Source: Isoetes taiwanensis (Eukaryota; Streptophyta; Lycopodiopsida; Isoetales; Isoetaceae). Taken from it: DNA of 64,000 bases. The stretch is taken from assembly GCA_021234155.1 (NCBI GenBank), contig JAJEKV010000061.1:5452653-5516652 (forward strand), given 5' to 3'. How positions within the stretch are numbered: position 1 is the first letter of the stretch; the number at the start of each line of letters is the position of its first letter. Of this stretch, positions 46,431 to 57,943 are shown one piece after another. The notes below the pieces were generated by a model. The model had not been told where the DNA came from, did not search any database, and worked only from the letters and a program-made list of their open reading frames with translations. A program made the position numbers and the translations under genes.

Positions 46431-47641
46431 TCTACCGCCTTTCTAGTCACTTTCTCGTGGTGTTTGCTTCTTGAACTGCCTCTCGGTGTTGATGTTCACT
46501 TTCGTGTGATGAAATGCTTTGAGACGAAAACCATTAACCAATGTAGGTAATGGAGTGCCATCTAACTCAGCTTAGTTGGAAAACGCTTTTGGTCTAACCA
46601 CTTGAACAATTTGATAAGGGCCAAGCCAACTAAACTTGAGTTTACCCTAAAATTTTTGTACTGAAATCATAAAGAAGAACCAAATCTCCTTCTTTGAATG
46701 TTTTTGTCTTCAAACGCTTGTCATGTAAAGATTTTTGCAACCAAGTTGTCCATGAAGAACACGAATATAAGCATCCCTTCAAGTTCATCCAACTGCTCTA
46801 ATTGATAGACCCGCTTTTTGAGAGCAAATGGTGGATTATGAGCAAGAGCTTGAAAACCGAGTGTTGGAAGGATGTATTCAAATGGCATGAGAGCTTCCTG
46901 ACCATAAACCAATTTAAAAGGAGTGTGACCCGTAGCAATCTTGAAACAAGTATTGTAGGCCCAAAGAACAAAAGAGGGAAGTTTTGTCTCCGCTAACTGC
47001 GGGGAAGCGCCACAAATTTTCTTGAGAATGGTGACCGAGTTTTGTTGGTGCTTTCGCCAACCCATTGCCTTGAGGATAGTAAGGTGTGCTCTTGTGATGA
47101 TGTATCGAGATAATCCGCCGCCTTTTGATAGTATGATTGATGAAATGAACACCACGGTCCACCGACCAGCCCGCGGGGCAGCCAATCGCGTGATGATTTG
47201 TTGATAGAGGACTCTAGCCGTGCTTGCAGCAGTTGTTGTCCGAAGTGCACAAGCTTCCGCCCATTTGGTGGCGTAGTCGCGAGAACCGTGAATGTATCGC
47301 ACGCACGTGTGCCTCGCAGATCTATAGGTCCCACAAAGTCCATTCCCCATTTGGTCAAGGGAAGTGGCGGCGGCGGCCGGGCGCCAAGGGAAGAGCTGCC
47401 ACGGGCCGCGGGCGCCCCACCACCGGGCAAGCGCCACACGCGGCGGGGCGGGCGCGAGCATCTTTGAAGAGCGTGGGCCAATAATACCCGGGCGAGAAGG
47501 ATTTTGGCGCGGCCGTGGTGTCACCATGAAAATGACCACCACCGAGCCCCTTGATGAGCTTCTAAACAATGTCCGAACTTCATGAGGTAGAACACAATAA
47601 TCGGCTGATGGTGTCCTTACCCTTTTGTAGAGATGTCCCAA
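46430..47641 (-). pseudogene. pol: gypsy integrase (E2)
   Basis: Integrase core in mixed frames: WGMDFVGPIDLRG (~47,345), DYATKWAEACALRTTTAAST (47,285-47,225), SFVLWAYNTCFKIATGHTPF and LVYGQEALMPFEYILP (46,985-46,850). The C-terminal block GDLVLLYDFSTK...GPYQIVQVV...VNGFRLKAF ends near 46,440. It would insert the cDNA into the genome. Several indels interrupt it. Confidence 0.8.
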
Positions 47642-47839
47642 GCAACCATGGTGTAGTCACGGACCTCTCTGAGAAATTGATGGCGACGGGATTGTCGCCA
47701 AGCAGAGAGAGCGCCTCGCCTTTCGGTGGAAGAGCACCTCGTGAGGAGGTACCGCTGAAAATCATGGAACCAATGTGGTGTTGCCGCGGACTAAAAAGAG
47801 TTGAGCATCGTGGAAGGCGCCCGAGACCCCTCGCGGGAT

Positions 47840-49200
47840 CATCCGCGGTGGATGCGGAAAGATAATCCGAACAACATGAGATTTGCCAGCCCTTTATGAA
47901 CGATTTCAAAAGGAGCAAATTTTTGAGAAGAAGGACCCAACGAGCAATGCGCCCGTGGGCGGGACTTGTTGATCAAATAGAGGAGTGCTTGGTGGTCCAC
48001 AAAGAACTTGATGTGACTGCCCAAAAGGTAATGACGGAAGCGCTGGACACGTAAAATGAGACCCAAAGCTTCACGCCCGCGGCGTAATAGTTGCGCCAGC
48101 CAGAATTGAGTTTTCTACCGGGCGAAGCGACTTGGTTTATCGCAGCGCGATCATATTCTTGAGAAAAGAACAGCCCAATAGCAAACGCCGAGACATCGAC
48201 ATGAACGGAAAGGGCTTGTCCCATTGAGGAGGAACAAGAACCGTGCCCCGAGTAAGCAAAAGCTTCACCGTTGGAAAGCAAATTCGGGAATTCCAAGCCC
48301 GTGGGATTCGCCACCCGTGAGTTTATGAATGGGATCTGCAATGGCTGCCACCCGTATGAAGGTGGAGTAATAATTGACCTTTCCCAGAAAGAGCGTGTCT
48401 TTTGATATTGGCCGGTGCTTGAGCCTTGAGCACACAAACCGATTTTGGCAGATCGCTGGTGATTCCCGCTTTGTCGACAACATGGCCTAACGTAATACCG
48501 TATGACGCAAAAGGTGCATTTCTCGATTGAGACTAATGCCTGACTCATCACATTTCGGGAAGACGAAGTTCCAATTTATCCAAATGGTCAGCCATGGAAC
48601 CAGAGGCGCGAGAAGTCATCTTGAAAAATTTGCAAGAAGGGATTTTCCTTCATGAAATCATGAAAAACCGAGAGCATGATGCGCTGAAATGTTGAAGGAG
48701 AGTTGATAATCCAAAAGGAACCACCTTGTAGGCAAAAAAGTGATTCTTACCCGGGTGGTGAAAGTGGTCTTGAGTTGATCAGATTCTTTGATGGAGATCC
48801 GATTGTAGCCAGAAAAACCATCCATAAAGGAGTACATCTCATGTCCAAACCACTTCTTCGTAACTTGGTCCGGGTGAAGGGAAGTGGAAAATGATCACGC
48901 CCGCGGGCCCGATTGAGTTTCCGATAGTCTACACACGCACGCCGATCTTACCATTGTGCTTAAGGGCAATGACGATGGGGCTCACCCATTCGAATGTTTG
49001 ACCTCATAGATCAAACCTGCAGCAAGGAGTTTGTCAATTTCCGCCTGACGCCGATCACGGTAATTAGGGTTGAGCCTCAGATCGCCGCTGCTACACCGGT
49101 CGTGCATCGATTTGGTAGGAATGGTGAGTTCCCCAAGCTTTGTTGATTCCCCCAAGATCTTTGTAACCCGTGCTAAAATGTGTTTGAATTTTTGAATCAA
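47840..49200 (-). pseudogene. pol: gypsy reverse transcriptase and RNase H (E2)
   Basis: The RT begins NYRDRRQAEIDKLLAAGLIY (~49,075), then WVSPIVIALKHNGKI (~48,990) and FAYKVVPFGLS (~48,730), with GHVVDKAGI (48,480) at the RT end. The RNase H region contains DVSAFAIGLFFSQEYD (~48,190) and DHQALLYLINKSRPRA (48,000-47,950). The YxDD box is not readable, lying in a stretch near 48,620 where frames are lost. Reverse-transcribes the element RNA in an intact copy. Confidence 0.75.
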
Positions 49201-49499
49201 ATGACGGCCCCGTTACGATAAGGAGCCTGAGGTTTGCAGCAATGCGACAAGTTGATTGTTGCCAACGCCCACAATCTCGACTTCGAGTCCGAATATGGGG
49301 TATGACTTCAAGATCCCGACAATGTGTGCGTGAGGTTGAGCATAACCGATGCGGGCACTTTGGCGTGGTGAAAAAGAGAGGTTGCTCGCTGTCATCTAGT
49401 AGTGGTTGCTTCATGACAACAAGGTACATCAACAGAGTTGCGAGTGTCGCGATTCCAAAAGTGATCAACGCTTGGATTCGACAAAGGAGCCGATAGGGG

Positions 49500-50090
49500 T
49501 CAAGTAAGGCAGCCACAGCCTGGTCCTGATCAAGAGTCATTTCTCCCCAAGGATCAAAGATATTCGGGGTAGGATGACAGAGGCGCACTCGCAGTGGAGC
49601 CCGAACTTGATAAATATTCTCGAAGCCTTCGTAATCGGTGGTTCGAGAGAAGGTTCCGCGATTGTCACCGTAAATGATCCCCGCCTCGCTTGCAAGTCCA
49701 TGGTGGCATTGAGATGACCATCGCTGATGACTAACCGTCCGTGGCCCAAGAATGGATACTCTTTGCCCGGCGGAGAAAAGGTCCGCCACCAAAGATTTCA
49801 TAGTCACCGATCTTCGCCAGCCTTTCCACACTCCAAATTCCATGGGAAAGCCGAGATCACCTATGTTGATGTGAAGAATAGGTGTGACGCCTTGAGGTCT
49901 CGTGGATGTGGCCATTAGCCAATTTGATGTCATATGGGGCACGAAAAGAGTTGTGTGATGCCCATTTGTTTGGCGGAGTTTATCCGCGATGAGATTGACC
50001 GCGCTTACCTCCATCGATTTGAACATGGTTGACTTGTCGATTTCCCACCGTGGTATGGACCGTGGGTGTAGAGGTAGCCACAGCCCCAAC
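49500..50090 (-). pseudogene. pol: gypsy aspartic protease region (E2)
   Basis: Around 50,035 the sense strand reads NHVQIDG followed by a damaged active site. Then PYDIKLANGHIHE (~49,920), a GGGPFLRRAKSIHSWATD-type block (49,790) and MDLQARRG (49,700), all collinear with E1 at 11,200-10,717. Frameshifts prevent a single ORF. Confidence 0.65.
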
Positions 50091-50599
50091 TAAAACAGCT
50101 TGGGGAGTGGTAACCGGTCCTTGAGAGCGTGACGAGTTTTAAAATGGTTGCCAAGCTTAAAGGAATTTTGATCTTAGCGAGCCCTCTTGGAGTTCGAGAG
50201 GTACATGAGAAAAAAAAGGATCTCACCGGTTCCATCAAAAGCGGAGGCGTGGGCGGGGAAGCAAAGAACTTTTTGAGTAAGTCAACCTCGGCCGCAATAT
50301 TGGGATATGTCCGAGAGCGTGGAGGTTGAGATGTTGAAGGTGTATCTTGTCTTTGTTGAGCTCTAGTGGTGGCATGAACATTTGCCAATGTGCGCCTTCA
50401 GCAGCCTTGCATGAGGTTCAAAATGCTTTGGCTTAACTTTTGGGCATAACATGTGGCATGAGCTTTTCCAAGTCGTGCAAAGTGAACCTTTTTTTTCGTC
50501 CCCATGAGGAATGGTGTCAACCGCAAAGGCAGGCTGGCGCGTCCCTTCCTCAATAATAGTCAAGGGACGTGATGCCTTGGTATGGCGCGAAACTAAACC

Positions 50600-52354
50600 A
50601 ACCCAATTTGACTACCGGAGGGAGGATTAAGTGCCCGAAAAATTTCCTCTTGGGCTTGTTGATCCAAATGAGGTTGATTTGCCGGAGCTGGTTGATAGCG
50701 TGATTGCCGAGGCGCCTTGGTGGCTTCTTAAGAACGGGTCGCGGGCCTTGTTTGCCATTAGCGAGCCGAGTTGGTAAGCCGTGAGGCGGACCGATGTGGT
50801 CCGATTTGTGCCGTGAAGTTGTACCGAACTTGTGGAAGTTGAGGACACGCCGTGGTGGTATGACCCCATTCTTGTGATGATAAGACCGAGCTTTAGAAGG
50901 ATCAAAAGGAGGACGTTGGTTGGATCCCCGTGGTTGGTCCCCGGCTTGATAGAGTTATGCGGGTCGCACCTCAAGAGGTGGCTGCCGATAGTGCGATTGT
51001 TGCCGAGGTGTGGTTTGCACTTGATAAACCATTTTGTTGCGAACGGTGTGGGATGAGTGCGCAGTGCACTCTTCCGCGGCATGATTGCACATGTTGCATC
51101 GCTTGCAATGAGGCGGGCCATTGGTGGAGTTGCACTCATTGGCCAAATGGCCTTGATATTTGCAAATATGGCACCGTGATTTGACCGCTACCAGGATTAG
51201 CGGTTGAGGCCGAATGTACCGCTTGGGAACCATGACAGTGGAATGAACGGAGCTCTTGAAGAGCCACGGGGAGGAAACATTGACGAAAGTGATTGACAGG
51301 TGATAGCCTGCTCCAAAGTTTTTGGACGCAGTATTCATCATGAGTCGAATAGCTGAGGAAGTCCTTGGAGAAACCGCACCAAAACTGGCTCGTAGGGTAC
51401 CCTTGAGCTTACTTAGCGTAATGTGAAGTCGATCCAAAAAAAATCCCGCACTGCGGGCTCTTGTTGAAGTTCATTGAGTTGCTTGAGATGAAGTTGATCA
51501 TCATCCGTGGTCCCGTGAATGAGACGTAAAAGCAAAGGCGCATTTCGACCAGTCTTGTTTCCAATGGCTTTTGTTGGACATGAGCCATTGATGAGGAGAG
51601 CCACGCAGCAGGTGGAAAAGATGTGGAATTTCAGTTGAGGTTGCGCTGTGACCATTTAGGGACAGCTAGAGCCTCAAATTCTTCCATGTGGGCCCCGAGC
51701 ACTTTGGTCTAACGGTTTGCCTTTCGTGTTGCCAAAGGTGGGATAAGTCGGGCCGTAGTCCGGAAGGTAGATGTGAAAGTGCCGGGCGGACAGAAACGAT
51801 AGTGAGGATATTGAGGTTGAGGTGGATGTGGCACTGCACCGACGGACCCTGATGAAGGGGTGACTCGCGGTTGAGAGACCCGGTAGCCCCGAGCATTGGT
51901 TTTGAGATCCGTAAGGTTGTAAAACAGAAGAGCAAAGGGGAAACGTAGGGAAAAGGATATTCCCCGGTAGGCGCAAAGGAGACATGTGGATAGCCGTGTG
52001 CCCACCCGGGGAGATGATGGTTGCGGGCGAAGAGGCGATGGCCCCAAGAATGATGGATGTAGGCATGTTCGGGGTGTGAAAGTACGGTTGAGAAGGTTGA
52101 GCCCCGATAAGGCTCCCCGAGAGTGATGATGAGGAGACCGAGGTTGTGAGCAATGTTTGCACGCTTGGGGCGGGAACCGGACGAGATCGACACGAGGGGT
52201 GGGTGGCGCCGGACCGAGCCTCTAGACCGAAGATGGCCTCCCTCTATGTCATAAAGCAGCCATACATGTCGCGGTCAGCTTCGACGCCGATGGCGCCCAA
52301 GCGAGAGGCCGCCTCGAGAAAGGAGTTCTTCCGGGCGAAATTACCGACACGCAT
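50600..52354 (-). pseudogene. gag: gypsy gag with CCHC knuckles (E2)
   Basis: Start ATG at ~52,354 (MRVGNFARK; the frame slips after a few codons, compare MSARAFTPEELL in E1). The His/Pro-rich N-terminal part (52,190-51,700) is followed by the GNTKGKPLDQSA motif (~51,730). Two good knuckles, CHICKYQGHLANEC (51,173-51,132) and CKRCNMCNHAAEEC (51,107-51,066), follow. Particle protein in a live element; broken here. Confidence 0.75.
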
Positions 52355-52408
52355 ATGGCGGCATGTAAGAAAGTAGGATAAAATCGCATCTCGGCAAATA
52401 GCGACAAG

Positions 52409-52996
52409 TGTTTGGGGTCCGGGTTCGAACTCCTGAAGACAGCCCTCCTGTGGAGGACCCGTGGATCTAACAGAGAGTCCGGGGACTATGTCACGCCGGG
52501 ATTTGCCGAAAGAGAAGAAAAAGAAGAGAACGTAACAAATGAGAGAAAGATGATAAGCTTCCTTGATATCAATGATGAAAATACATGAGCTCTCGCAATA
52601 GAGAGAAAACCCTAAAAGAGACAAGACTCAAAACTCATCTAAAAACTTATGAGCTAACTCTACTCATATATATAGTACAATGGCCTTGGGCCCAATATAG
52701 ACACTCGACCGATCTCTGTGTCCGACTCGAAGGAGGCCCGATTTGGTGAATGTTGGCGTGCCTCTTGAAGTGCCTAGAATCACGCCGACGCCGACGCTGA
52801 CGGGTCAGATTCGCCACTTGTCTAAGCGGGCGCTCTTGTTGACAGCCAAAGGCTTTGATCAAGCGTGGGTTCGCCGCTTGGTCTTCATGGAGCCTTGGAT
52901 GTCCGAATTCGTGGTTGATCGAGGATCCTTGAGCTTGACGCTGGTCTCTGTCAGATATGCATGAATAGTCCTGTACCAGGAGGCACAGGACTAACA
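52409..52996 (-). mobile_element. E2 5' LTR (588 bp)
   Basis: Plus strand tgtttggggtccggg to caggactaaca; TG...CA in sense. TATA-like tatatatagtac at ~52,667. The primer site should start just left of 52,409; the sense bases there (CTTGTCGCTATTTGCCG) match no tRNA I can name. Confidence 0.9.
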
Positions 52997-53429
52997 GCTG
53001 CCCTACAGATAACACAGCTAAGCTACAGACTAACCGTCGAATCGGGCTTGGGATGGCTCCATCTCAATTTGCTGAAGGGTGCCTGGCTGCTGCTCCTCCT
53101 TCCCCATCTCCAATTGCTCCTAATTCGAATTGGGGCACAAAAGCCCTAATTTGGGTGTCCAAAATGGAAACCCTGCCTTGCCCAATCGATTTGGGCCAGG
53201 TGGCAGCTCCGGGTTGGCCAATATTAACTAATTTGGTATTTTAGGCCCTTTTAATATTATATTAAGCCTTAAATTCGAATTAGAGTTTAAGGTTAGGTTT
53301 CCACCTTTATAATTTAATTATTAACATAGCTAACCTTAGCTTATGAATAATTAATGTGCCATTAATTATTCATAGTGACGTGTCATGTATTTATACTTAA
53401 AAAGGCGTATAAATATGTGGAACGTCACA
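52997..53429 (-). mobile_element. E3 5' LTR, outer part
   Basis: Collinear with ~33,620-34,060. Starts gctgccctacagataac right after E2 and ends aacgtcaca before the ATAAT duplication. This part keeps intact CAG/CTG words where the 33.6 kb copy is scrambled. Confidence 0.92.
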
Positions 53430-53462
53430 ATAATGTAGCGTATTTGTAGCCTTATCTCAATC

Positions 53463-55880
53463 CTATATGGGACCCATGCCCCACTTATAATTGGCTTCAT
53501 AGCCTCTTCTAATTATCATGAATGGTTTTGGCCATCTTGTTGCTAACTTCTTTGATGTTCCAATCCCGAATTTGCCTTTCTTGACTGCAATCTTAAGCCA
53601 TACATTGTCATCTTTCTCAAAAATTTTGTCTATATGGTGATTATCTATATATGCATTTTGTCTTGCATGTGCCTTGATTAGGTATTTCCGTGATGCTACC
53701 ATCCATCAGTCCAACTGCTTGTGTACAGTTGACTGCACCTTGTTGGTGGATCCCTCTGGTAGACAATCAACCACTTTGCTTTACAGTGCACCCATTGACT
53801 CAAAGACGTTGGAAAAGTGCTGGAATCTTAACTATTGCAGCATGGTATGACTCAGGCCAGTTGCTGACATGGGAGGCTTTTCAGTTAAAGTTTCTATTGG
53901 GGCGATGGGATAGAGTTCTTTGGCAAAAAGTTGCTGATTTTCTACAGCCTATTCTGCCACACCAAGAAGATATTTTGGTATGGGTTTGTCATGAAGAAAT
54001 TAAGGAGTGCAAACTTGTGAACTCTATGTATCGCTTGTTGCTTGATAATCGATATTCTTCCTCCGCCTAATAAGTGGTCTCTTCAACTTCCTCCTCTTCA
54101 ATGGCGTAAGGTGTGGTCTTGGGCATGGGACAAGCTACTTCATCCTAAAGTGGCGCTTCTTTGGTGGCGATTCTTCATAGGTGTCTCAAGGGTTAATGTG
54201 CTTGTCCATAAGTTTAACCCTAGAATATCAAATCGTCCCAGTATGCAAGCGTGGATCCGAGACCATTGAGCATTGCTTTTTCATGTGTGAACACCTTAGA
54301 CAGTATGGGACCGGTTGTTTTCCCTTTTCGTGTTTCACTAACAAGTCAACAACTGCTTTTGGCAATTTACCCAAGTACCTGGACAGAGTTACAAGGCCAG
54401 GCTTTTCATGTAGCAGCAGGATGGTTGCTTTGGACTATTTGGAAAAGACGAAGATTGGTAATCTTCAAAGGTCTGGATGTGGCAGATAATCGTGTTCTCC
54501 AAGAAGCTCAAGGTTACATTGTAAAGTTGTATCATTGTTCTTCACTTGCCCCTCGCAAGAGGCGATTGATTTTTGAGGAGTATTTGGATGTGCACTCTTA
54601 TGCTTAGGCAGGTTGCTTCACTCGGTGGGTCTCTGCTTATCCGCTGAGATTTTATTCCTGTCTCTGCATTTATATTTGTATTTGACTCTTTGATTGAATA
54701 AAGTCTGACGTCCTTCAACAAAAAATATCTTGGAGTAATTCTTGCGTGAATTGCGCTCTGGATATCAAATCGTGCTAAGTTGTTAGAGTCAATATTGGTA
54801 TCCATATGTTAGCATAAAGAGTGTCATTCCCATTGCAAAATGCATTGCACTATTATAAACTAACTTTTCTAAATAGAGCTTGGATTCCTACTGATTATGT
54901 TTGTCCCACGTATATTCTCAATGTATCCTCGAAAAATTGATGTAATTTGTCCGTTTGGCCATCCATCCAAGGAGGATATATCGTGGAGCTCCGCATCGAC
55001 TGTAAGACATAATGCCTTCCAAATTCTCCTCTAAACTTAGGATCTCTATCAGATATTGTGCCTTTTGGATGCCATACAGACTGAATATGGTGGTTGCAAA
55101 TTAGACTATCATATCCAATGTCGTATTGTTGATATGCATGGAATGAAGTGTGCTATATTTTATAATGAATCGACGACTACAGGATACGATCATTTTCTTT
55201 TCATGTAGTTGAATGTTTTGTTATGAAGTCTAGGGAACATATGTCCCACTTATAGATTGGCATTTCATTGGTTGTAGATGTCCTGGATTTGCCCGTTCTT
55301 CACTTATTGGCATGATACACACTGCTGTGGACATATTCATAAATAATTTTGATTCTTGATCTCCTTATCATCGAGTACAGTCGATCCTTATTAGAGTTGT
55401 TCTTCCTCTAGCTTATAGCCAACGGTCAAATCATTTGGCGGTTGCAAAACTTTGGGTTTTTTTTGTATTTTTAAGAATTCAATGCTTTTACTTTTCTTTG
55501 ATGACATTCAAAGTGTTATTGGAGGTTATCATCAATGTCAAACATTCCATTGGGTGTGTGATTTGTGAGAGTGTATCAGCGACGACATCCAACTTGCATG
55601 GTTTGTAGGTGATTTCAGAAGGCAAGATATACCTACATCATTTCTAACCATCTACATTGTCTTCTGCTTAGAATTGGTTGTCTGAGAATGTCCCAATTAC
55701 TTATGGTCTGTGAAGATGCGAAATGAAGTATTTAAAAGGTAATGCCTCCATGTCTTGAAAGATCTTACTCTGGTCAAGAGTTCTTACTCAATTGAATTTC
55801 TTTGAGTCGTAAGCAATGATCAGCTCTCTTGCATCAAGAATGCCCCAGTTCTTTCATTGTAAGTGTCCTTGATTAGGTCC
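53463..55880 (-). pseudogene. pol: Older gypsy pol relic (RNase H to integrase C-terminus)
   Basis: Sense-strand traces: RNase H at ~55,870-55,560 (KPCKLDVVADTLSQ, compare KPGKxNxVADALSR); integrase core at ~55,200-54,930 (NIAHFIPC, SDRDPKFRGEFWKAL-like); and the integrase C-terminal block as an open frame at 53,702-53,463 (KAHARQNAYIDNHHIDKIFE, DDNVWLK, GTSKKLATRWPKPFMIIRR). It is divided by the LINE at 53,703-54,724. Too decayed to be active, and not the same family as E2. Confidence 0.7.
53703..54724 (+). mobile_element. 5'-truncated LINE 3' end inserted in gypsy pol
   Basis: Plus-strand ORF2 C-terminus in two or three frames: VWSWAWDKLLHPKVALLWWR (54,110-54,170), a CPVCKRGSETIEHCFFMCEH-type zinc motif (~54,236-54,295), FHVAAGWLLWTIWKRRRLVI (54,395-54,455), ending at a stop at ~54,606. 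This is the zf-RVT layout of plant L1-type LINEs. An aataaa signal (54,698) and a short A tail (54,719-54,724) close it. Confidence 0.8.
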
Positions 55881-56830
55881 TCTAGGTCGAGGAGCTCTAA
55901 CATTGGTGTAGTGAGTGCTACTTCATATAAAAGTAGCAAGAAAAATAATATAATGAATAGATTTCAATGAAACAATAAACTAATAGATAAAAAAGCTAAA
56001 AAAGCTTCCACAAACCTGCAAAATCAAAGGGAACATATGGAATTTGAGAAGAGATAATGGAGCCAATATAGGCCAAGTAGATGTCAGGCTTGTTCTATAG
56101 TAACAGGCACTCTCTCATGTCCCCACTTGCCTATGCTTTTATTGAACAATGAATGGTGATAGCTTGGAAAATCCAGTAAGCTATGCCCAGCATGTTCCCA
56201 GGCTTTCATGGGGAAGATCAAATCCAAATCTGCAGCAATATACTTGAGACTATTTTCCTTTCTACGAAGGGAAGGCTCAGCAATTCCAAGGGACCATATG
56301 CAAGTACAATTCCTATTTGGAGCCAGCAGATGTGGACTCCTGTAAGGTTGCTATGATGAACCTACGCAAAAACAAGAAAAATACGTGAAAAAATGCAAGA
56401 AATACGCAAAGATCGGCAAAGAATCTAATATACGATATGGCCCAAATGCAAGTAGAGCATAAGACAGATGCCTAGAAGGCTCAAAACTGGCGTTGAACCG
56501 AAATGGTTCGATAAGAAGGAGGCACTTCTATATAACGGTTAGGATCGTGCCAAGTGCGCGCATGCATGTAGGTTTTGGAATATTCTAGAACCTCCTAGAA
56601 ATAATCCCCTATATGAAGAAGATGCAAGAGAATGCCTTCAACAAGTATTGATAGCGCACTTGGCAAAGTTATGTGACTCGCAAGTAAACGGTTGCAAATT
56701 CAAACCTTGCTTTGTGCAACTATCCTTTTGCATCCGTGTGATCACCATCTTTTGTATATACGAGTAAAATGCTCGTACGGTATGAATACTCGTATCGTCA
56801 TCACGCCATCCCCCTCCTACAATGGCTTCG
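55881..56830. other. No recognised gene
   Basis: Short ORFs only. Probably the decayed 5' part of the neighbouring gypsy relic and unrelated AT-rich DNA. Confidence 0.4.
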
Positions 56831-56839
56831 AGTCTTCAA

Positions 56840-57147
56840 GGCTGGAGCCATAGTACTTGGACTTGGCTTGTCCGGGTAATGTTAGTGGAACTCCTCAATT
56901 TTGACAGAAGCGTTAATCAGATTCTCGACAGAATTTCAGGTTTGTTCATTTGGAGAGTATCTTTCCCAATCGACAAAGTAGTATAACTGCCGATGCAATT
57001 AGAGTCAAAAATCTCTTGAACCTTGAACTCCTCATGATCATCAATTTCTATTGGTGGAGGCGGAAGCAACACGACCCGGGAAGGAATTAAGGTCGTACAA
57101 AATCGGTTCTCCAATAAATGATGTATAAAACTGTATATGCATAACAA
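56840..57147 (-). pseudogene. Chromodomain relic of a chromovirus
   Basis: The sense strand reads LPPPPIEIDDHEEFKVQEIF, then after one frameshift YYFVDWERYSPNEQT and SVENLINASVKIEEFH. These are the start, the Y-W/F aromatic-cage region and the C-terminal helix of a chromodomain as found at the end of chromovirus integrases, which direct insertion to marked chromatin. It lies upstream of the pol relic in sense, so it belongs to another element. Confidence 0.75.
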
Positions 57148-57415
57148 AATTCAAAACTTGTATGCTAGGGTTTTCTAATCAAAGAAATTCAAATAATGTT
57201 TATATAAGATTGTACAGGAGGGGGTTCTGAATGAGAAATTAACGTATAAAACTGGGAGGGGATACATGCATAACATAGGGTTTTTTTTTTTTATCAAAGA
57301 AATGCAAATAATGTTTATATAAGGAGTTTCCAAATGAGGAATTAACCTTTAAAACTGAAAGGGATATATGCATAACAAAATTCAAAGCTTGTATAGTAGG
57401 GGCTTATTTATCAAA
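57123..57415. repeat. ~110-bp tandem repeat, three partial units
   Basis: Units start with (g/c)tataaaactg or ctttaaaactg at ~57,123, 57,242 and 57,348, share atgcataac and aaatgcaaataatgtttatataag, and are separated by 119 and 106 bp. Non-coding. Confidence 0.7.
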
Positions 57416-57943
57416 TAAATGTGGTATATAGGGCTTTTTTACCACCTTATGCATGCAGGTGGCATATCTTTTTTGAAGGAAGTGAATCCCCGGGGCATCT
57501 GATAATTCTGGAACAGGATGAACCACATCCGGTAAAGATTGGCGCACAATCAGATAAGAAAGCGAAGGCTCAACAACTCTACCTCACGCCATGTGAGAGC
57601 AGATGAATCAATATGAGGAACAAGTGACATATTGATCTTGTTCTGGTTAAATTCATTAATACCCCGCTCCTGTCTTGATCACATTCTTGTTCTCAGTAAC
57701 TATGTTTTGGATTAGCTCCCGTTTCATGGTAACTATGCTTTGGAATAGCTACATATAGCTGATTATTTTGAGTATTAAGCTTAAGCTCATTGTCGGTTTG
57801 GATCTCATGCCATTGCTATTTCCTTGGGCTTTGGTCAATTGTGGCCATGAAGAATGGTATATTTTATCTCCCACGCCGATGTAGAAAAGTACGAGAAATT
57901 ATAATTTGAACAATGAATTAATTGCCTTCCTTACTCTCTGAAG

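Larger units (their letters stand above)
41965..52996 (-). mobile_element. Complete Ty3/gypsy element E2 (11.0 kb), nested in E3 LTR
   Basis: Sense order on the minus strand: LTR (52,996-52,409), gag, protease, RT, RNase H, integrase (ending ~46,440), a 3.9 kb extra region, polypurine tract, LTR (42,547-41,965). It interrupts the E3 LTR; the intact E3 LTR shows the empty site (caacag|gcgct...). The expected target duplication is GCTGC: it is seen on the right (52,997) and altered to gcgcac on the left, which fits the CTG error pattern. Coding order RT-integrase places it in Ty3/gypsy. Confidence 0.88.
32462..53429 (-). mobile_element. Complete LTR retrotransposon E3, with E2 nested in its 5' LTR
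   Basis: Flanked by perfect 5-bp target duplications ATAAT (32,457-32,461 and 53,430-53,434). In minus-strand sense it has: a 5' LTR (53,429-52,997 plus 41,964-40,801, split by E2), an iMet tRNA primer site (40,799-40,787), an interior (40,786-34,061), a polypurine tract (34,073-34,061) and a 3' LTR (34,060-32,462). Without E2 it is ~9.9 kb. I find no gag or pol in the interior, so it looks non-autonomous (LARD-like). Confidence 0.92.

Noticed and set aside
47198-47585. Overlapping GC-rich plus-strand ORFs
   Set aside because: Antisense shadows of the E2 integrase region.
41965-52996. Endogenous pararetrovirus (caulimovirid)
   Set aside because: True LTRs, polypurine tract, and an integrase after RNase H make it a Ty3/gypsy retrotransposon; no movement protein motif seen.
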